Shown piece by piece: positions 36,428 to 44,480 of a stretch of 64,000 nucleotides of DNA. The translations under genes and the position numbers were made by a program. Source of the DNA: Pelagibacterium halotolerans B2 (GTDB taxonomy: Bacteria; Pseudomonadota; Alphaproteobacteria; Rhizobiales; Devosiaceae); the NCBI RefSeq assembly GCF_000230555.1, contig NC_016078.1, positions 620,001 through 684,000 of the forward strand, given 5' to 3'. Below the pieces are notes generated by a model. That model ran no database searches. It had not been told where the DNA came from and saw nothing but the letters and a program-made list of their open reading frames with translations. Numbering within the stretch: the stretch's first letter is position 1; each line of letters opens with the position of its first letter.

Positions 36428-36781
36428 ATGGGCCTTGCGCGCGACATCGGCGGAGAGATCGTAAAGGCGCTGGCCGTTCTGGCGCTGGTGTTTCTTGCGT
36501 TCGCGCACCAGCCCGTGTCTGTTGGGGCGGCCGATGACGGCTTTTCCTATTCGGTTGCCGATCTCTCGTTTTGCGGCGGCGCGCCCGATGACGACAGCGG
36601 CGGCCATTCGCCCTGTCATGCCTGCCGGGCCGGCATCGCAGACCTGCCGCCCGCCCCTTGCGAGATTGAGCCGGCTTATGTCGGCTTTGCCTCGGCTGGA
36701 TTTGCGCTCACCGACGATCTGGTGGCCGAACAGCATCCGTTTTCGATCCACAAGTCGCGCGCGCCACCAGCACTGGCCTGA
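36428..36781 (+). CDS. Small membrane-anchored Cys-motif protein (DUF2946-like)
   Basis: A 117-residue protein with one N-terminal membrane helix or signal (about residues 12-34) and a short periplasmic part carrying three cysteines, two of them in a His-containing SPCHACR motif. This resembles DUF2946-type proteins found next to copper genes, but the match is by eye and weak. It lies 50 bases before the YcnI-PCuAC gene on the same strand, so it probably belongs to the same copper-handling operon. A role in metal binding is inferred from the CHAC motif and context. Confidence 0.6.
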   Translation: MGLARDIGGEIVKALAVLALVFLAFAHQPVSVGAADDGFSYSVADLSFCGGAPDDDSGGHSPCHACRAGIADLPPAPCEIEPAYVGFASAGFALTDDLVAEQHPFSIHKSRAPPALA

Positions 36782-36831
36782 TTGAAGCCGAATTTCTTTC
36801 AGACCAAACTTGTTTATGCTGGAGATCGCTC

Positions 36832-37710
36832 ATGATCCGCATCGCTTCCCGCGCGGCGCTTGCCGCCGCATCCGTCCTTGCCATCGCCGCCCCGGCCCTG
36901 GCGCATATGACCTTTGAGATCGACCAATCGGCGCCGGGGGAGACCTTCCACGGAGTGCTCGTTTTGCCCCATGGCTGCGACGGCGCGCCGACCGATACGG
37001 TCCGCGTCACGCTGCCCGAGGGATTTGGCGACGTGAGCGCCGAGGCCAAGGAGGGCTGGACGCTCGAAACGCCGGGCGCCGATAGCGTGTTGAGACAGAT
37101 CGTCTGGTCGGGCGGCTCGGTGCCCGATGACGGGCACGAGACTTTTGCCTTTACCGGGACCTTCGCCGAGGATCTGCCCGAAACCGATATCGTATTCGCC
37201 GTCGAGCAGATGTGCGGCGATGTCGCGCTGGGCTGGGAGCCGGCGGTGAGCCTTGGGGACGAGCCGGCCGATCATGGGCACCATGGCGGCGATGCCATCA
37301 CCGTGGGCGATCTGGAGCTGACCGGCGCGTTCACGCGCGCCACGTTGCCTAACGCGCCGGTCGGCGGGGGCTATGTGACGATTACCAATACCGGCGAGGA
37401 GGCCGACAGGCTCGTGTCCGCGCAATCGTCGTTTTCGCCCGATGTGCAGATCCACGAAATGGCCGTGGTCGATGACGTGATGCAGATGCGGCAACTGCCC
37501 GAGGGGCTGGAAATTCCGGCCGGTGAAACGGTGACGCTGGCGCCGGGCGGGCTGCACATGATGTTCATGAATATTTCCGCCCCGTTCGTCCAAGGCGAGA
37601 CCGTGTCGGTGACGCTGGTGTTCGAAAAGGCCGGTCCGGTCGAGATCGAACTGGCGGTGCAGGCGTTCGGGGCATCGGGGATGGACACATCCGGGCATAA
37701 GGGGCACTGA
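36832..37710 (+). CDS. YcnI-PCu(A)C fusion copper protein
   Basis: A 292-residue periplasmic protein. After a signal peptide (cleavage ALA-H) the mature chain starts with His, as in YcnI (DUF1775), whose N-terminal His helps bind copper. YcnI blocks are PHGCDGAPTDTVRVTLPEG and GWTLETPG. From about residue 155, after a His-rich DHGHHGG linker, comes a PCu(A)C domain with its copper ligands: HEM near residue 205, MQM, then HMMFM about 40 residues later. It would carry copper for cytochrome oxidase assembly. GGAGATCGCTC precedes the ATG. Sco follows after three bases. Confidence 0.92.
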   Translation: MIRIASRAALAAASVLAIAAPALAHMTFEIDQSAPGETFHGVLVLPHGCDGAPTDTVRVTLPEGFGDVSAEAKEGWTLETPGADSVLRQIVWSGGSVPDDGHETFAFTGTFAEDLPETDIVFAVEQMCGDVALGWEPAVSLGDEPADHGHHGGDAITVGDLELTGAFTRATLPNAPVGGGYVTITNTGEEADRLVSAQSSFSPDVQIHEMAVVDDVMQMRQLPEGLEIPAGETVTLAPGGLHMMFMNISAPFVQGETVSVTLVFEKAGPVEIELAVQAFGASGMDTSGHKGH

Positions 37711-37713
37711 GCC

Positions 37714-38340
37714 ATGGCCAATTCCATGCTTTATACGGTGCGTATCGTGCTCTGGACCCTGGTTGTCGTCGCGGCAGCGGGTGCTGGGGTGCTCTGGTAT
37801 TCGACGCAGGTGCGGCCCGACCCCTCCGGGCAACTGGCCGCCGCGCCGCAAGGGCAATATGGGGCCGGTGACTACCGGCTTGTCGACCACACGGGCGCGC
37901 CCGTGGACCAGACAGCGTTTACCGGCAAGCCTTCGATGGTGTTTTTCGGGTTCACCCATTGCCCCGATGTGTGCCCGACCACGCTGGGCGACATGCAGCA
38001 CTGGTATGCCGAACTGGGCGATGATGCGGACGGGGTGAACGCCTTTTTCGTTTCCGTCGATCCCGAACGCGACACGCCTGCGGTGCTGGGCGAATATGTG
38101 GGTTGGGTCTCCGAGCGGATCACCGGGATCACCGGCGAACCGGCAGAGATCGGCAAGATGGTCGATGCCTGGGGCGTGTTCGCCGAAAAAGAGCCGCTCG
38201 AAGGCGGTGGCTACAACGTCAACCATACAGCTTCAGTGTTTCTGATCGACGGCGCGGGGCAATTGTTTGGCACCATTGCCTATGGAGAAGGCGCCGAGAC
38301 GGCGGTGGGCAAGCTGCGACGATTGGTGAGCGAGGGGTAG
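37714..38340 (+). CDS. SCO1/SenC copper chaperone
   Basis: A 208-residue protein anchored by one N-terminal helix (residues about 8-28) with a periplasmic thioredoxin-like domain. Copper ligands are intact: CPDVC (C83 and C87) and His171 in VNHTAS; the VDPERDTP block is typical. Sco proteins help build the CuA site of cytochrome c oxidase. It starts three bases after the YcnI-PCuAC stop, so the two copper proteins are co-translated, matching their known cooperation. A strong terminator follows. Confidence 0.95.
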   Translation: MANSMLYTVRIVLWTLVVVAAAGAGVLWYSTQVRPDPSGQLAAAPQGQYGAGDYRLVDHTGAPVDQTAFTGKPSMVFFGFTHCPDVCPTTLGDMQHWYAELGDDADGVNAFFVSVDPERDTPAVLGEYVGWVSERITGITGEPAEIGKMVDAWGVFAEKEPLEGGGYNVNHTASVFLIDGAGQLFGTIAYGEGAETAVGKLRRLVSEG

Positions 38341-38351
38341 TCTGAATAAGG

Positions 38352-38381
38352 CCCCGTCCTGCGCTGCAGGGCGGGGTTTTT
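38352..38381 (+). terminator. Terminator after the Sco gene
   Basis: CCCCGTCCTGC (38352-38362) pairs with GCAGGGCGGGG (38366-38376), one G-U pair, loop GCT, followed by five T. It lies 11 bases after the Sco stop. Confidence 0.88.
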
Positions 38382-38389
38382 CGATCTGC

Positions 38390-38514
38390 TAGAGCATTTC
38401 CGCTGTTCGCTTGCGCGGCCCTTCGGGTCTTCGAATCGCGAAAATCCTCTAAGTTGTTGTTTCGTCGCGCGTCCGAACCGCAAAACCGTTTCCACTTTTG
38501 CTGGACGCGCTCTA
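38390..38514. repeat. Dispersed TAGAGC repeat, copy B
   Basis: A 125-base element bounded by TAGAGC and GCTCTA, nearly identical to copy A (7996-8099) except for about 21 extra bases (TTCGCTTGCGCGGCCCTTCG region) near the left end. Its last three bases (38512-38514) form the TAG stop of the MFS gene on the minus strand. Confidence 0.88.
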
Positions 38515-39795
38515 TACGGGATCGGTTCGGGTCAGAAAAGAGGCCCGGCGGTGGCCCAGTTGCGCGCGCAAGGCGAAAAACACGGCGGATGCGCCCAGGC
38601 AATAGGCTGAAAAGAACGGGGCCTGCTGGCCGATTGAAACGCCTGCATCGACGAAAAAGCCAACGATGCCCGGACCTACGGCGGACGACAAAACCATTGC
38701 CGATGTGGCGATGGCCCGAACGGCCCCCAGATGGCGCGTGCCGTAGAGTTCGGCCCACATGGCGTTCATCACCGTTCCGTTGGCGCCATTGGTGAACCCC
38801 GAGAGCAGGAAGAACGCCGGGATGGCCCAGAACGCAGATGTGGTGGCGATGACCATATAGGCCAGGCTGGCCGGGACCAGCAGCAGCGGCAGTAGCCGGT
38901 AGGCGCCGAACCTGTCGACCAGCCAGCCTCCGGCAATCGAGGATATCACCGAGGCGACCGACATGACCGGAAAGAACGCGGCGAAGGTCAAAAGGCCCCA
39001 GCCCTTTTCGGCAACCAGCACCGATTGGTGAAAAAAGATCGCAGTGGAAATCGCAGGCATCGCCAAAAGCCCGATCAACACCGGCCAGAACAGCGGATCG
39101 GACAGAACCGCGCGTCGCGTCCACTGTTCGCCGGTTGCATGGGCCTCGCCGGGATCGGGGTTTTCCTCTCCGGCGGCTCGGGCCCGCTTTCCGTCCGGCG
39201 GATTGGAAAACGCATAGGCGATGGCGGGCGCCAGAACCAGGATCAGCACCGCGGCGGCGACCAGCCAGACATTGCGCCAACCGATGGCCGCGATGCCGAA
39301 CGCCACGGCGACCGGCAGCACCGCTTCGCCCGTATTCAAGCCCAACTGCGCAATGGCCAGGGCACGGCCGCGAAATCTGTTGAACCAGCGGCCCAGGGCC
39401 GTTGCAGCGCTGTGGGTAAGCATGCCCTGTCCGAAGAACCGCAGGCCGAACAACGCGATACCGAGAACGGCGAAATTGGGGGCAATGCTGATCAGAACGC
39501 ACATCAACGCAACCCCGAGGGCCGAGCCGGCGCCCAGCCAGGATGCAGGAAGCCTGTCGGCCAGCCCACCGGCCCAGACCAGAAGGACGGCCGAGCACAG
39601 CGTCGCGACGGTGTAGATCAGCCCATACTGGCCGGAGCTGAGCGCAAATTCAGCGCGGATGGCCGCGCCGAACAGGGCGATGAACACGGTTTGCCCGGCC
39701 AGCGACGAGAACATCGACAGATAGCCTCCACCGATCCAGCGCCGCTGGCGTCCCGTCAGTTCGCGCAAGGGTGGAGAAGGTGACGTCAGAGACAT
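38512..39795 (-). CDS. MFS transporter
   Basis: A 427-residue protein with twelve predicted helices and a charged central loop (residues about 195-220). Major-facilitator signs include the loop GGLADRLPASWLGAGSALG between helices 2 and 3 and FGLRFFGQGMLTHSAATALGRWFNRFRGRALAIAQ, close to the oxalate/monocarboxylate (OFA) pattern. The substrate is unknown. ATG 39795 begins the conserved part. The stop codon is contributed by repeat copy B. Confidence 0.88.
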   Translation of the reverse strand: MSLTSPSPPLRELTGRQRRWIGGGYLSMFSSLAGQTVFIALFGAAIRAEFALSSGQYGLIYTVATLCSAVLLVWAGGLADRLPASWLGAGSALGVALMCVLISIAPNFAVLGIALFGLRFFGQGMLTHSAATALGRWFNRFRGRALAIAQLGLNTGEAVLPVAVAFGIAAIGWRNVWLVAAAVLILVLAPAIAYAFSNPPDGKRARAAGEENPDPGEAHATGEQWTRRAVLSDPLFWPVLIGLLAMPAISTAIFFHQSVLVAEKGWGLLTFAAFFPVMSVASVISSIAGGWLVDRFGAYRLLPLLLVPASLAYMVIATTSAFWAIPAFFLLSGFTNGANGTVMNAMWAELYGTRHLGAVRAIATSAMVLSSAVGPGIVGFFVDAGVSIGQQAPFFSAYCLGASAVFFALRAQLGHRRASFLTRTDPV

Positions 39796-39919
39796 TGCTG
39801 GCCTGTTGTATCGGGACAGTCTGTGGGCGGGGAGAAACGTGCCCAGGGCGGGTGACGCGGCCGGTTTGGAGCAGATCGCAGTCTCGGTCAAGATGGCCGC
39901 TTGTAGCGGACGAGGTTTT

Positions 39920-39939
39920 CGCTTTCCGCGCGGAAAGCG
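39920..39939. promoter_or_regulatory. 20-bp perfect palindrome upstream of MFS gene
   Basis: CGCTTTCCGCGCGGAAAGCG reads the same on both strands. It is 125-144 bases upstream of the MFS start and 56 bases past the alpha/beta hydrolase stop. No T tract follows on the hydrolase strand, so a terminator is unlikely; an operator is possible. Confidence 0.4.
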
Positions 39940-39994
39940 GCAAGGTTTGGGGATGCGATCGCCGAAATGACGTCGAAACGACCGTGGAGCGGGA

Positions 39995-40861
39995 CTACGC
40001 CAGGGCCTCAAGGACCGCCCTGGCGGTCTCGTCGGGATATTCTTCATAAAATGACAGCTTGCCTTGCGGCAGGACCGTGGCGCTCACGCCGGGCAATTGG
40101 GCGAGGGCCGCCATTTCGGCTTTGGACTTGCGCGGGGTGCGCTCGCCATGGATCAGGGCGATGGTTTCGGGCACGCGGCCTGCGGCGGCGAGCCAGCTTT
40201 CCCGGCTCTCGAAGGGGTCGAGTTCGCCGGCCACGAAGCGGAACGAGCCGTACCGGGCGCCGGGCGCCTCAGTGACCTTGCGTTTTTCCGCCATCCGCCC
40301 GGGCGTGACCCAGGCCGGGTCGGAATAGACATGGCCGCGCGTCATCATGCCGATGACCGGGCCATTGACGTTGAGCCGATAGAACGCCGCGCCGGCGACG
40401 GGTATATCGACACCCCGCGCCAGCCATCCAAACGCCCCCATATGCTTGCCCATCATGGTGGGCAAGGGCCCGCGCCAGGTCGGGGCCAGAAGGCACAGAC
40501 GCCCGGTGCTCGCGGGATTTTCGGCGGCCTGCGCGATTGCGTATCCGGCGGCATGGCCCGCCGCGACGGTCGCGAAAGGATGGGCGATTTCCGAGAGGAC
40601 GAAGCGGAGGAAATCGCGATAGAGCGCCGGACGCCAGTCCAGCTTGGGGCGGGGCAGATCGCCAAAGCCGGGCCAGTCGATGGAAAGCGTCTCGTAGCGG
40701 GCGGCGAGCCGTTCCTGCAGCGGACGCATTTCGTGCCGGGTCGAGATCGAACTGAGCGCGGGGAGCAAAAGGAGTTGCGGTCCCGAGCCGGCCCGCGTCA
40801 GCCCGATTGTGACGGGCTTTCCGTCTGCCACCCATTCGATCCGGTCTTCGGTCCATTCCAT
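39995..40861 (-). CDS. Alpha/beta hydrolase
   Basis: A 288-residue protein of the alpha/beta-hydrolase fold. Visible are LLLLPALSSISTRHEMRPL (oxyanion region), SIDWPGFGDLPRP, and AAGHAAGYAIAQ at the nucleophile elbow, where the usual G-x-S-x-G reads AGHAAG, so the catalytic Ser appears replaced by His or Ala. A late LIHGER supplies a His. The missing serine suggests a non-hydrolytic or unusual activity. It is divergent from dmeR and its start is 25 bases from the DmeR-type operator, so it may be regulated with dmeRF. Confidence 0.8.
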   Translation of the reverse strand: MEWTEDRIEWVADGKPVTIGLTRAGSGPQLLLLPALSSISTRHEMRPLQERLAARYETLSIDWPGFGDLPRPKLDWRPALYRDFLRFVLSEIAHPFATVAAGHAAGYAIAQAAENPASTGRLCLLAPTWRGPLPTMMGKHMGAFGWLARGVDIPVAGAAFYRLNVNGPVIGMMTRGHVYSDPAWVTPGRMAEKRKVTEAPGARYGSFRFVAGELDPFESRESWLAAAGRVPETIALIHGERTPRKSKAEMAALAQLPGVSATVLPQGKLSFYEEYPDETARAVLEALA

Positions 40862-40885
40862 GGCTTCACCATTGCGCGGATTTAT

Positions 40886-40908
40886 AATATAGTCCCCTAT
40901 ACTATATT
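40886..40908. promoter_or_regulatory. DmeR/RcnR-type operator
   Basis: AATATAGT (40886-40893) and ACTATATT (40901-40908) are perfect inverted arms around CCCCTAT. AT-rich arms flanking a C/G run are the known operator form for CsoR/RcnR/DmeR repressors. It lies 22 bases before the dmeR start. Confidence 0.78.
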
Positions 40909-40929
40909 GAAACCGGGTTTGCCATCGCC

Positions 40930-41202
40930 ATGTCCCATACAATCCGCGACAAAGAGAAATTGACGGCAAGGGTGCGCCGCCTCAAGGGCCAGATCGAGGG
41001 AATCGAGCGCGCGCTGGAAGCCGAAAAGCCCTGTGCCGAGATTTTGCGCCAGCTCGCTTCGGCCCGCGGCGCGATGAGCGGGCTGACCGCCGAGGTGATG
41101 GAGGATCATCTGCGCGAGCACGTTCTGGAGGCGCAAACCGACGCCCTGCGCAATACCGGCGGCCAGGAACTGATCGAAATCATCCGAACCTACATGAAAT
41201 AG
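40930..41202 (+). CDS. dmeR: Ni/Co-responsive repressor DmeR (RcnR/CsoR family)
   Basis: A 90-residue all-helical repressor. The RcnR metal fingerprint is complete: His3, Cys35, His60 and His64, matching the nickel/cobalt ligands of E. coli RcnR. In the apo form such proteins bind G/C-run operators and release on metal binding. It sits directly before dmeF, 26 bases apart, and after a fitting operator, so it should repress its own operon and possibly the divergent hydrolase. Confidence 0.92.
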   Translation: MSHTIRDKEKLTARVRRLKGQIEGIERALEAEKPCAEILRQLASARGAMSGLTAEVMEDHLREHVLEAQTDALRNTGGQELIEIIRTYMK

Positions 41203-41228
41203 GCCGGTCCGCCGGCGGGAGTTTGCCC

Positions 41229-42218
41229 ATGTCTGCAATCGATGTCTCGGCCCACACCCATGGGCACAATTTTCTCGGCAGCGACCATCGGCGCAACGAG
41301 GGGCGGGTCTGGCTGGTCATAGGTCTGACCGCCGCGATGATGGTGGCCGAAATCGCCGCCGGGGCCATTTATGGCTCCATGGCGCTGATTGCCGATGGCT
41401 GGCACATGTCCACCCATGCCGGGGCGATGCTGATCACGGCGCTGACCTATCTCTATGCCCGCCGCCACGCCGCCGATCCGCGTTTCACCTTCGGAACCGG
41501 CAAGCTGGGCGATCTGGGGGCGTTCGCCAGCGCCGTCGTACTGGCGCTGGTCGCGCTGCTGATCGGCTGGGAAAGCCTGACGCGGCTGGCCAACCCCGTC
41601 GTGATCAGCTTCGAGCAGGCCATCGCCGTGGCCAGTCTTGGTCTGGCGGTCAACCTGCTCTGTGCGTGGCTGCTCAGGGACGATCATTCCCACCATCACG
41701 GGCATGGACATTCTCATGGCCACCATCACCACGACCATGGCGCACACGGCCACGCCCACCACGATCACGGCCATCATCACCACGCGCGCGACAACAATCT
41801 TCGCGCCGCCTATCTGCACGTGCTTGCCGATGCGCTGACCTCGATCCTGGCCATCGTGGCGCTGCTGGTGGGGCGCAGCTATGGCTGGAACTGGGCCGAT
41901 CCGGCAATGGGTGTCGTGGGGGCGCTGGTCATTGCCCGCTGGTCCTGGACCCTGATCCGCGATTCCGGCGGTGTGCTGCTCGATCGCACGCCCGAGAGCG
42001 ATGATCTGCCGGCGGAAATCCGCGCAACGCTCGAAACCGAGACCGACCGGATCGCCGATCTGCATGTCTGGCAGGTCGGGCCGGGCCATCACGCCGCCAT
42101 CGTCTCGCTGGTGTCGAGCGACCCACGGCAACCCTCGGCCTATAAATCACGCCTCGCCAAAATCGGCAGGCTCTCGCATGTCACCGTCGAGGTGGAGGGC
42201 GTGAAGGCTCCCGCCTGA
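41229..42218 (+). CDS. dmeF: Cation diffusion facilitator DmeF
   Basis: A 329-residue inner-membrane antiporter with six helices. The His-rich cytoplasmic loop, about 35 residues between helices 4 and 5 (DDHSHHHGHGHSHGHHHH and following), and the transport-site motifs HMSTH in helix 2 and HVLAD in helix 5 are clear. The N-terminus also has an HTHGH motif. DmeF exports Co2+ and Ni2+. The ATG at 41229 follows GGGAG. It is co-transcribed with dmeR. Confidence 0.93.
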   Translation: MSAIDVSAHTHGHNFLGSDHRRNEGRVWLVIGLTAAMMVAEIAAGAIYGSMALIADGWHMSTHAGAMLITALTYLYARRHAADPRFTFGTGKLGDLGAFASAVVLALVALLIGWESLTRLANPVVISFEQAIAVASLGLAVNLLCAWLLRDDHSHHHGHGHSHGHHHHDHGAHGHAHHDHGHHHHARDNNLRAAYLHVLADALTSILAIVALLVGRSYGWNWADPAMGVVGALVIARWSWTLIRDSGGVLLDRTPESDDLPAEIRATLETETDRIADLHVWQVGPGHHAAIVSLVSSDPRQPSAYKSRLAKIGRLSHVTVEVEGVKAPA

Positions 42219-42225
42219 ACCCGGC

Positions 42226-43740
42226 TCAGGCCGGGGCGAGGAACATCGAATAGGCCGGGTTTTCGCTTTCGTCCCAATGGGCATAGCCCAGCGTATCGAG
42301 ATAGGCCTCGAAGGCGTCCCGCTCGTCGGGCGGAACCTGCACACCGGTGAGGACGCGGCCGTAATCGGAACCGTGATTGCGGTAGTGGAACAGGGAGATG
42401 TTCCAGTCGGGCGCCAGGCCCTCGAGAAAGCGCAGCAGGGCGCCGGGGCGTTCGGGAAATTCGAAGCGGTAGAGCAATTCGTTTTCCAACCCCTCGACGC
42501 GGCCGCCGACCATGTAGCGGATATGGAGCTTGGCGACCTCGTTGTCGCTCAGATCGAGCACCTTGTGGCCGTGATCGCGCAGCATGGCGATGATTTCGGC
42601 CTTTTCGGCCTCGCCGCGCTTCAATCCGATACCAACGAAGATGTTTGCCGAGCTTCCCAGCGCGATGCGGTAGTTGAATTCGGTGATGGCACGGGCGCCC
42701 ATCAGACGAATGAAGGCGCGATAGGCGCCGGGCTTTTCGGGGATTGTGACGGCCAGCACCGCCTCGGCGCGCTCGCCCAGTTCGGCGCGTTCGGCGACGT
42801 GGCGCAGCCTGTCGAAATTGATGTTGGCGCCCGAGCAGATGGCGATGGCCGCGCCGCGTGCATCAAGGGTCGGGGCGTGCTTGCGCAGGCCGGCCAGGGA
42901 CACCGCACCCGCCGGTTCGGCGATGGCGCGGGTGTGCTCGAACACGTCCTTGATGGCTGCACAGATCTCGTCGGTCGAGACGGTGACGATGTCGTCGAGC
43001 GTATCCTTGAGAATGTCGAAAGTGTGCGCGCCCGCCTGTTTGACGGCGACGCCATCGGCAAAGATACCCACTTCGTTGAGCGGTACGGGGCGCCCGGCGG
43101 CCAGCGCGGCCTTCATCGAGGCGGCGTCTTCGGGCTCGACCCCGATCAGCTTGATGTCGGGGCGCAGGAATTTGGCATAGGCGGCGACCCCGGCGGCAAG
43201 GCCGCCGCCGCCGATGGGCAGGTAGATCGCGGCGATCGGGCCGCCATGCTGGCGCAGGATTTCGACCCCGATCGTGCCCTGACCGGCGATGACCTGCGGA
43301 TCGTCATAGGGATGGACGAAGGTGAGGTTTTCTTTTTCGCAAAGGGCCAGCGCGTGGATGCGGGCATCGTCGAAACTGTCGCCCTTTATCACCACTTCGC
43401 CGCCCAGGCGCTTGACCGCCTCGACCTTGATCGAGGGGGTGGTGGTGGGCATGACGATGACCGCGCGCGTGCCCATGCGGGTGGCGCAATAGGCGAGCCC
43501 TTGCGCGTGATTGCCGGCCGAGGCGCAGATGACGCCCTTTTGGCGCTCTGCCTCGGTGAGCGCGGCGAGCTTGTTGTAGGCGCCGCGCAGCTTGAAGGAA
43601 AACACCGGCTGGAGGTCTTCGCGCTTGAGAAAGACCGGGCGGGAGAGCTTGTCGGACAGCGGGCCCATCTTTTCGAGCGGGGTTTCGACAGCCACGTCAT
43701 AAACCGAGGAGGAGAGGATGGAGCGGATGATTTCGTGCAT
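42226..43740 (-). CDS. ilvA: Threonine ammonia-lyase, biosynthetic
   Basis: A 504-residue PLP enzyme that deaminates threonine to 2-oxobutanoate, the first step to isoleucine. The PLP lysine is Lys50 in SFKLRGA; the phosphate loop is GGGGLAAG near residue 185. The C-terminal 170 residues carry two ACT-like domains (EKPGAYRAFIRLMG and ERPGALLRFLEGL), which make the enzyme sensitive to isoleucine. Length and domains match the biosynthetic form. ATG 43740 is chosen; the frame extends to 43854 without family sequence. Its end faces the end of dmeF. Confidence 0.95.
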   Translation of the reverse strand: MHEIIRSILSSSVYDVAVETPLEKMGPLSDKLSRPVFLKREDLQPVFSFKLRGAYNKLAALTEAERQKGVICASAGNHAQGLAYCATRMGTRAVIVMPTTTPSIKVEAVKRLGGEVVIKGDSFDDARIHALALCEKENLTFVHPYDDPQVIAGQGTIGVEILRQHGGPIAAIYLPIGGGGLAAGVAAYAKFLRPDIKLIGVEPEDAASMKAALAAGRPVPLNEVGIFADGVAVKQAGAHTFDILKDTLDDIVTVSTDEICAAIKDVFEHTRAIAEPAGAVSLAGLRKHAPTLDARGAAIAICSGANINFDRLRHVAERAELGERAEAVLAVTIPEKPGAYRAFIRLMGARAITEFNYRIALGSSANIFVGIGLKRGEAEKAEIIAMLRDHGHKVLDLSDNEVAKLHIRYMVGGRVEGLENELLYRFEFPERPGALLRFLEGLAPDWNISLFHYRNHGSDYGRVLTGVQVPPDERDAFEAYLDTLGYAHWDESENPAYSMFLAPA

Positions 43741-43835
43741 GAATATGGCCTTCGGTCGCGTCTTGTCCCCGACATAGCGCCGATGGGCGTGTGTGTCACT
43801 TGGGTGTCGCGACGCATCGGCACACTGGCTGCTGC

Positions 43836-43853
43836 TGTCAACCATGGTTGACA
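43836..43853. promoter_or_regulatory. Perfect palindrome upstream of the toxin-antitoxin operon
   Basis: TGTCAACCATGGTTGACA is an 18-bp perfect palindrome centred 39 bases before the toxin start, followed by a weaker TAACT-AC-AGTTA repeat. Toxin-antitoxin operons are normally self-repressed through such sites. It also lies upstream of the divergent ilvA. Confidence 0.65.
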
Positions 43854-43882
43854 CAGTCGAAGGTGATAACTACAGTTAACGC

Positions 43883-44179
43883 ATGATCGCACTGATAAAG
43901 AGTGCCGTTTTTGACAATTGGCTGCGTGATCTGCGCGACAGGCGGGCCATGGCGCGCATTCTGGCGCGGCTGGATCGGTTTGCGAATGGTAATCCCGGTG
44001 ACGTCAAAGCCGTCGGCGGCGGGATTTCCGAAATGCGGATCGATTATGGACCGGGTTACAGGGTTTACTACATGCAGCGGGGCCCGGTCGTCATCATTCT
44101 GCTTTCGGGAGGCGATAAGTCCTCGCAGAAGGCCGATATCGCCCGCGCCAGGGAAATCGCCGCACAGTGGAAGGACTAA
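43883..44179 (+). CDS. Addiction-module killer protein (HI1419/RelE-like toxin)
   Basis: A 98-residue toxin of the Gp49/HigB-like RelE superfamily, HI1419 group. Diagnostic blocks are RILARLDRFANGNPGDVKAVGGGISEMRIDYGPGYRVYY and LLSGGDKSSQKADIARA. Relatives cleave mRNA at the ribosome; that activity is assumed by family. The toxin gene precedes the antitoxin, as is typical for this group. No ribosome site is obvious before the ATG. Confidence 0.92.
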   Translation: MIALIKSAVFDNWLRDLRDRRAMARILARLDRFANGNPGDVKAVGGGISEMRIDYGPGYRVYYMQRGPVVIILLSGGDKSSQKADIARAREIAAQWKD

Positions 44180-44180
44180 A

Positions 44181-44480
44181 ATGACGAGCAAGGAAACGTT
44201 CAGCCGCTATGATAGCGCCGACTATCTCAAGAGCGAGCAAGACATCGTCGCTTATCTCGAAGCGGTGATCGAAGAAGGCGGCGACGATCCCGTCTATATC
44301 GCGCAAGCGCTTGGGGTGGTCGCCCGCGCCCATAACATGAGCCAGTTGGCACGCGATACCGGAATGAGCCGCGAAGGGCTTTACAAGGCGCTTTCCGAGG
44401 ACGGAAATCCAAGCTTTGCGACGATTGTAAAGGTCGCCCATGCATTGGGGCTGCGTTTGGGATTCAAGCCCGCCGCATGA
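44181..44480 (+). CDS. Addiction-module antidote (HI1420-like, HTH)
   Basis: A 99-residue antitoxin. It begins with the group's RYDSADYLKSEQDIVAYLEAVIEEGG segment and carries a helix-turn-helix in MSQLARDTGMSREGLYKALSEDGNPSFATI. It neutralises the toxin and represses the operon, probably at the 43836-43853 palindrome. It starts one base after the toxin stop. Its stop overlaps the start of a TlpA-like gene by four bases, an unusual third partner. Confidence 0.92.
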   Translation: MTSKETFSRYDSADYLKSEQDIVAYLEAVIEEGGDDPVYIAQALGVVARAHNMSQLARDTGMSREGLYKALSEDGNPSFATIVKVAHALGLRLGFKPAA

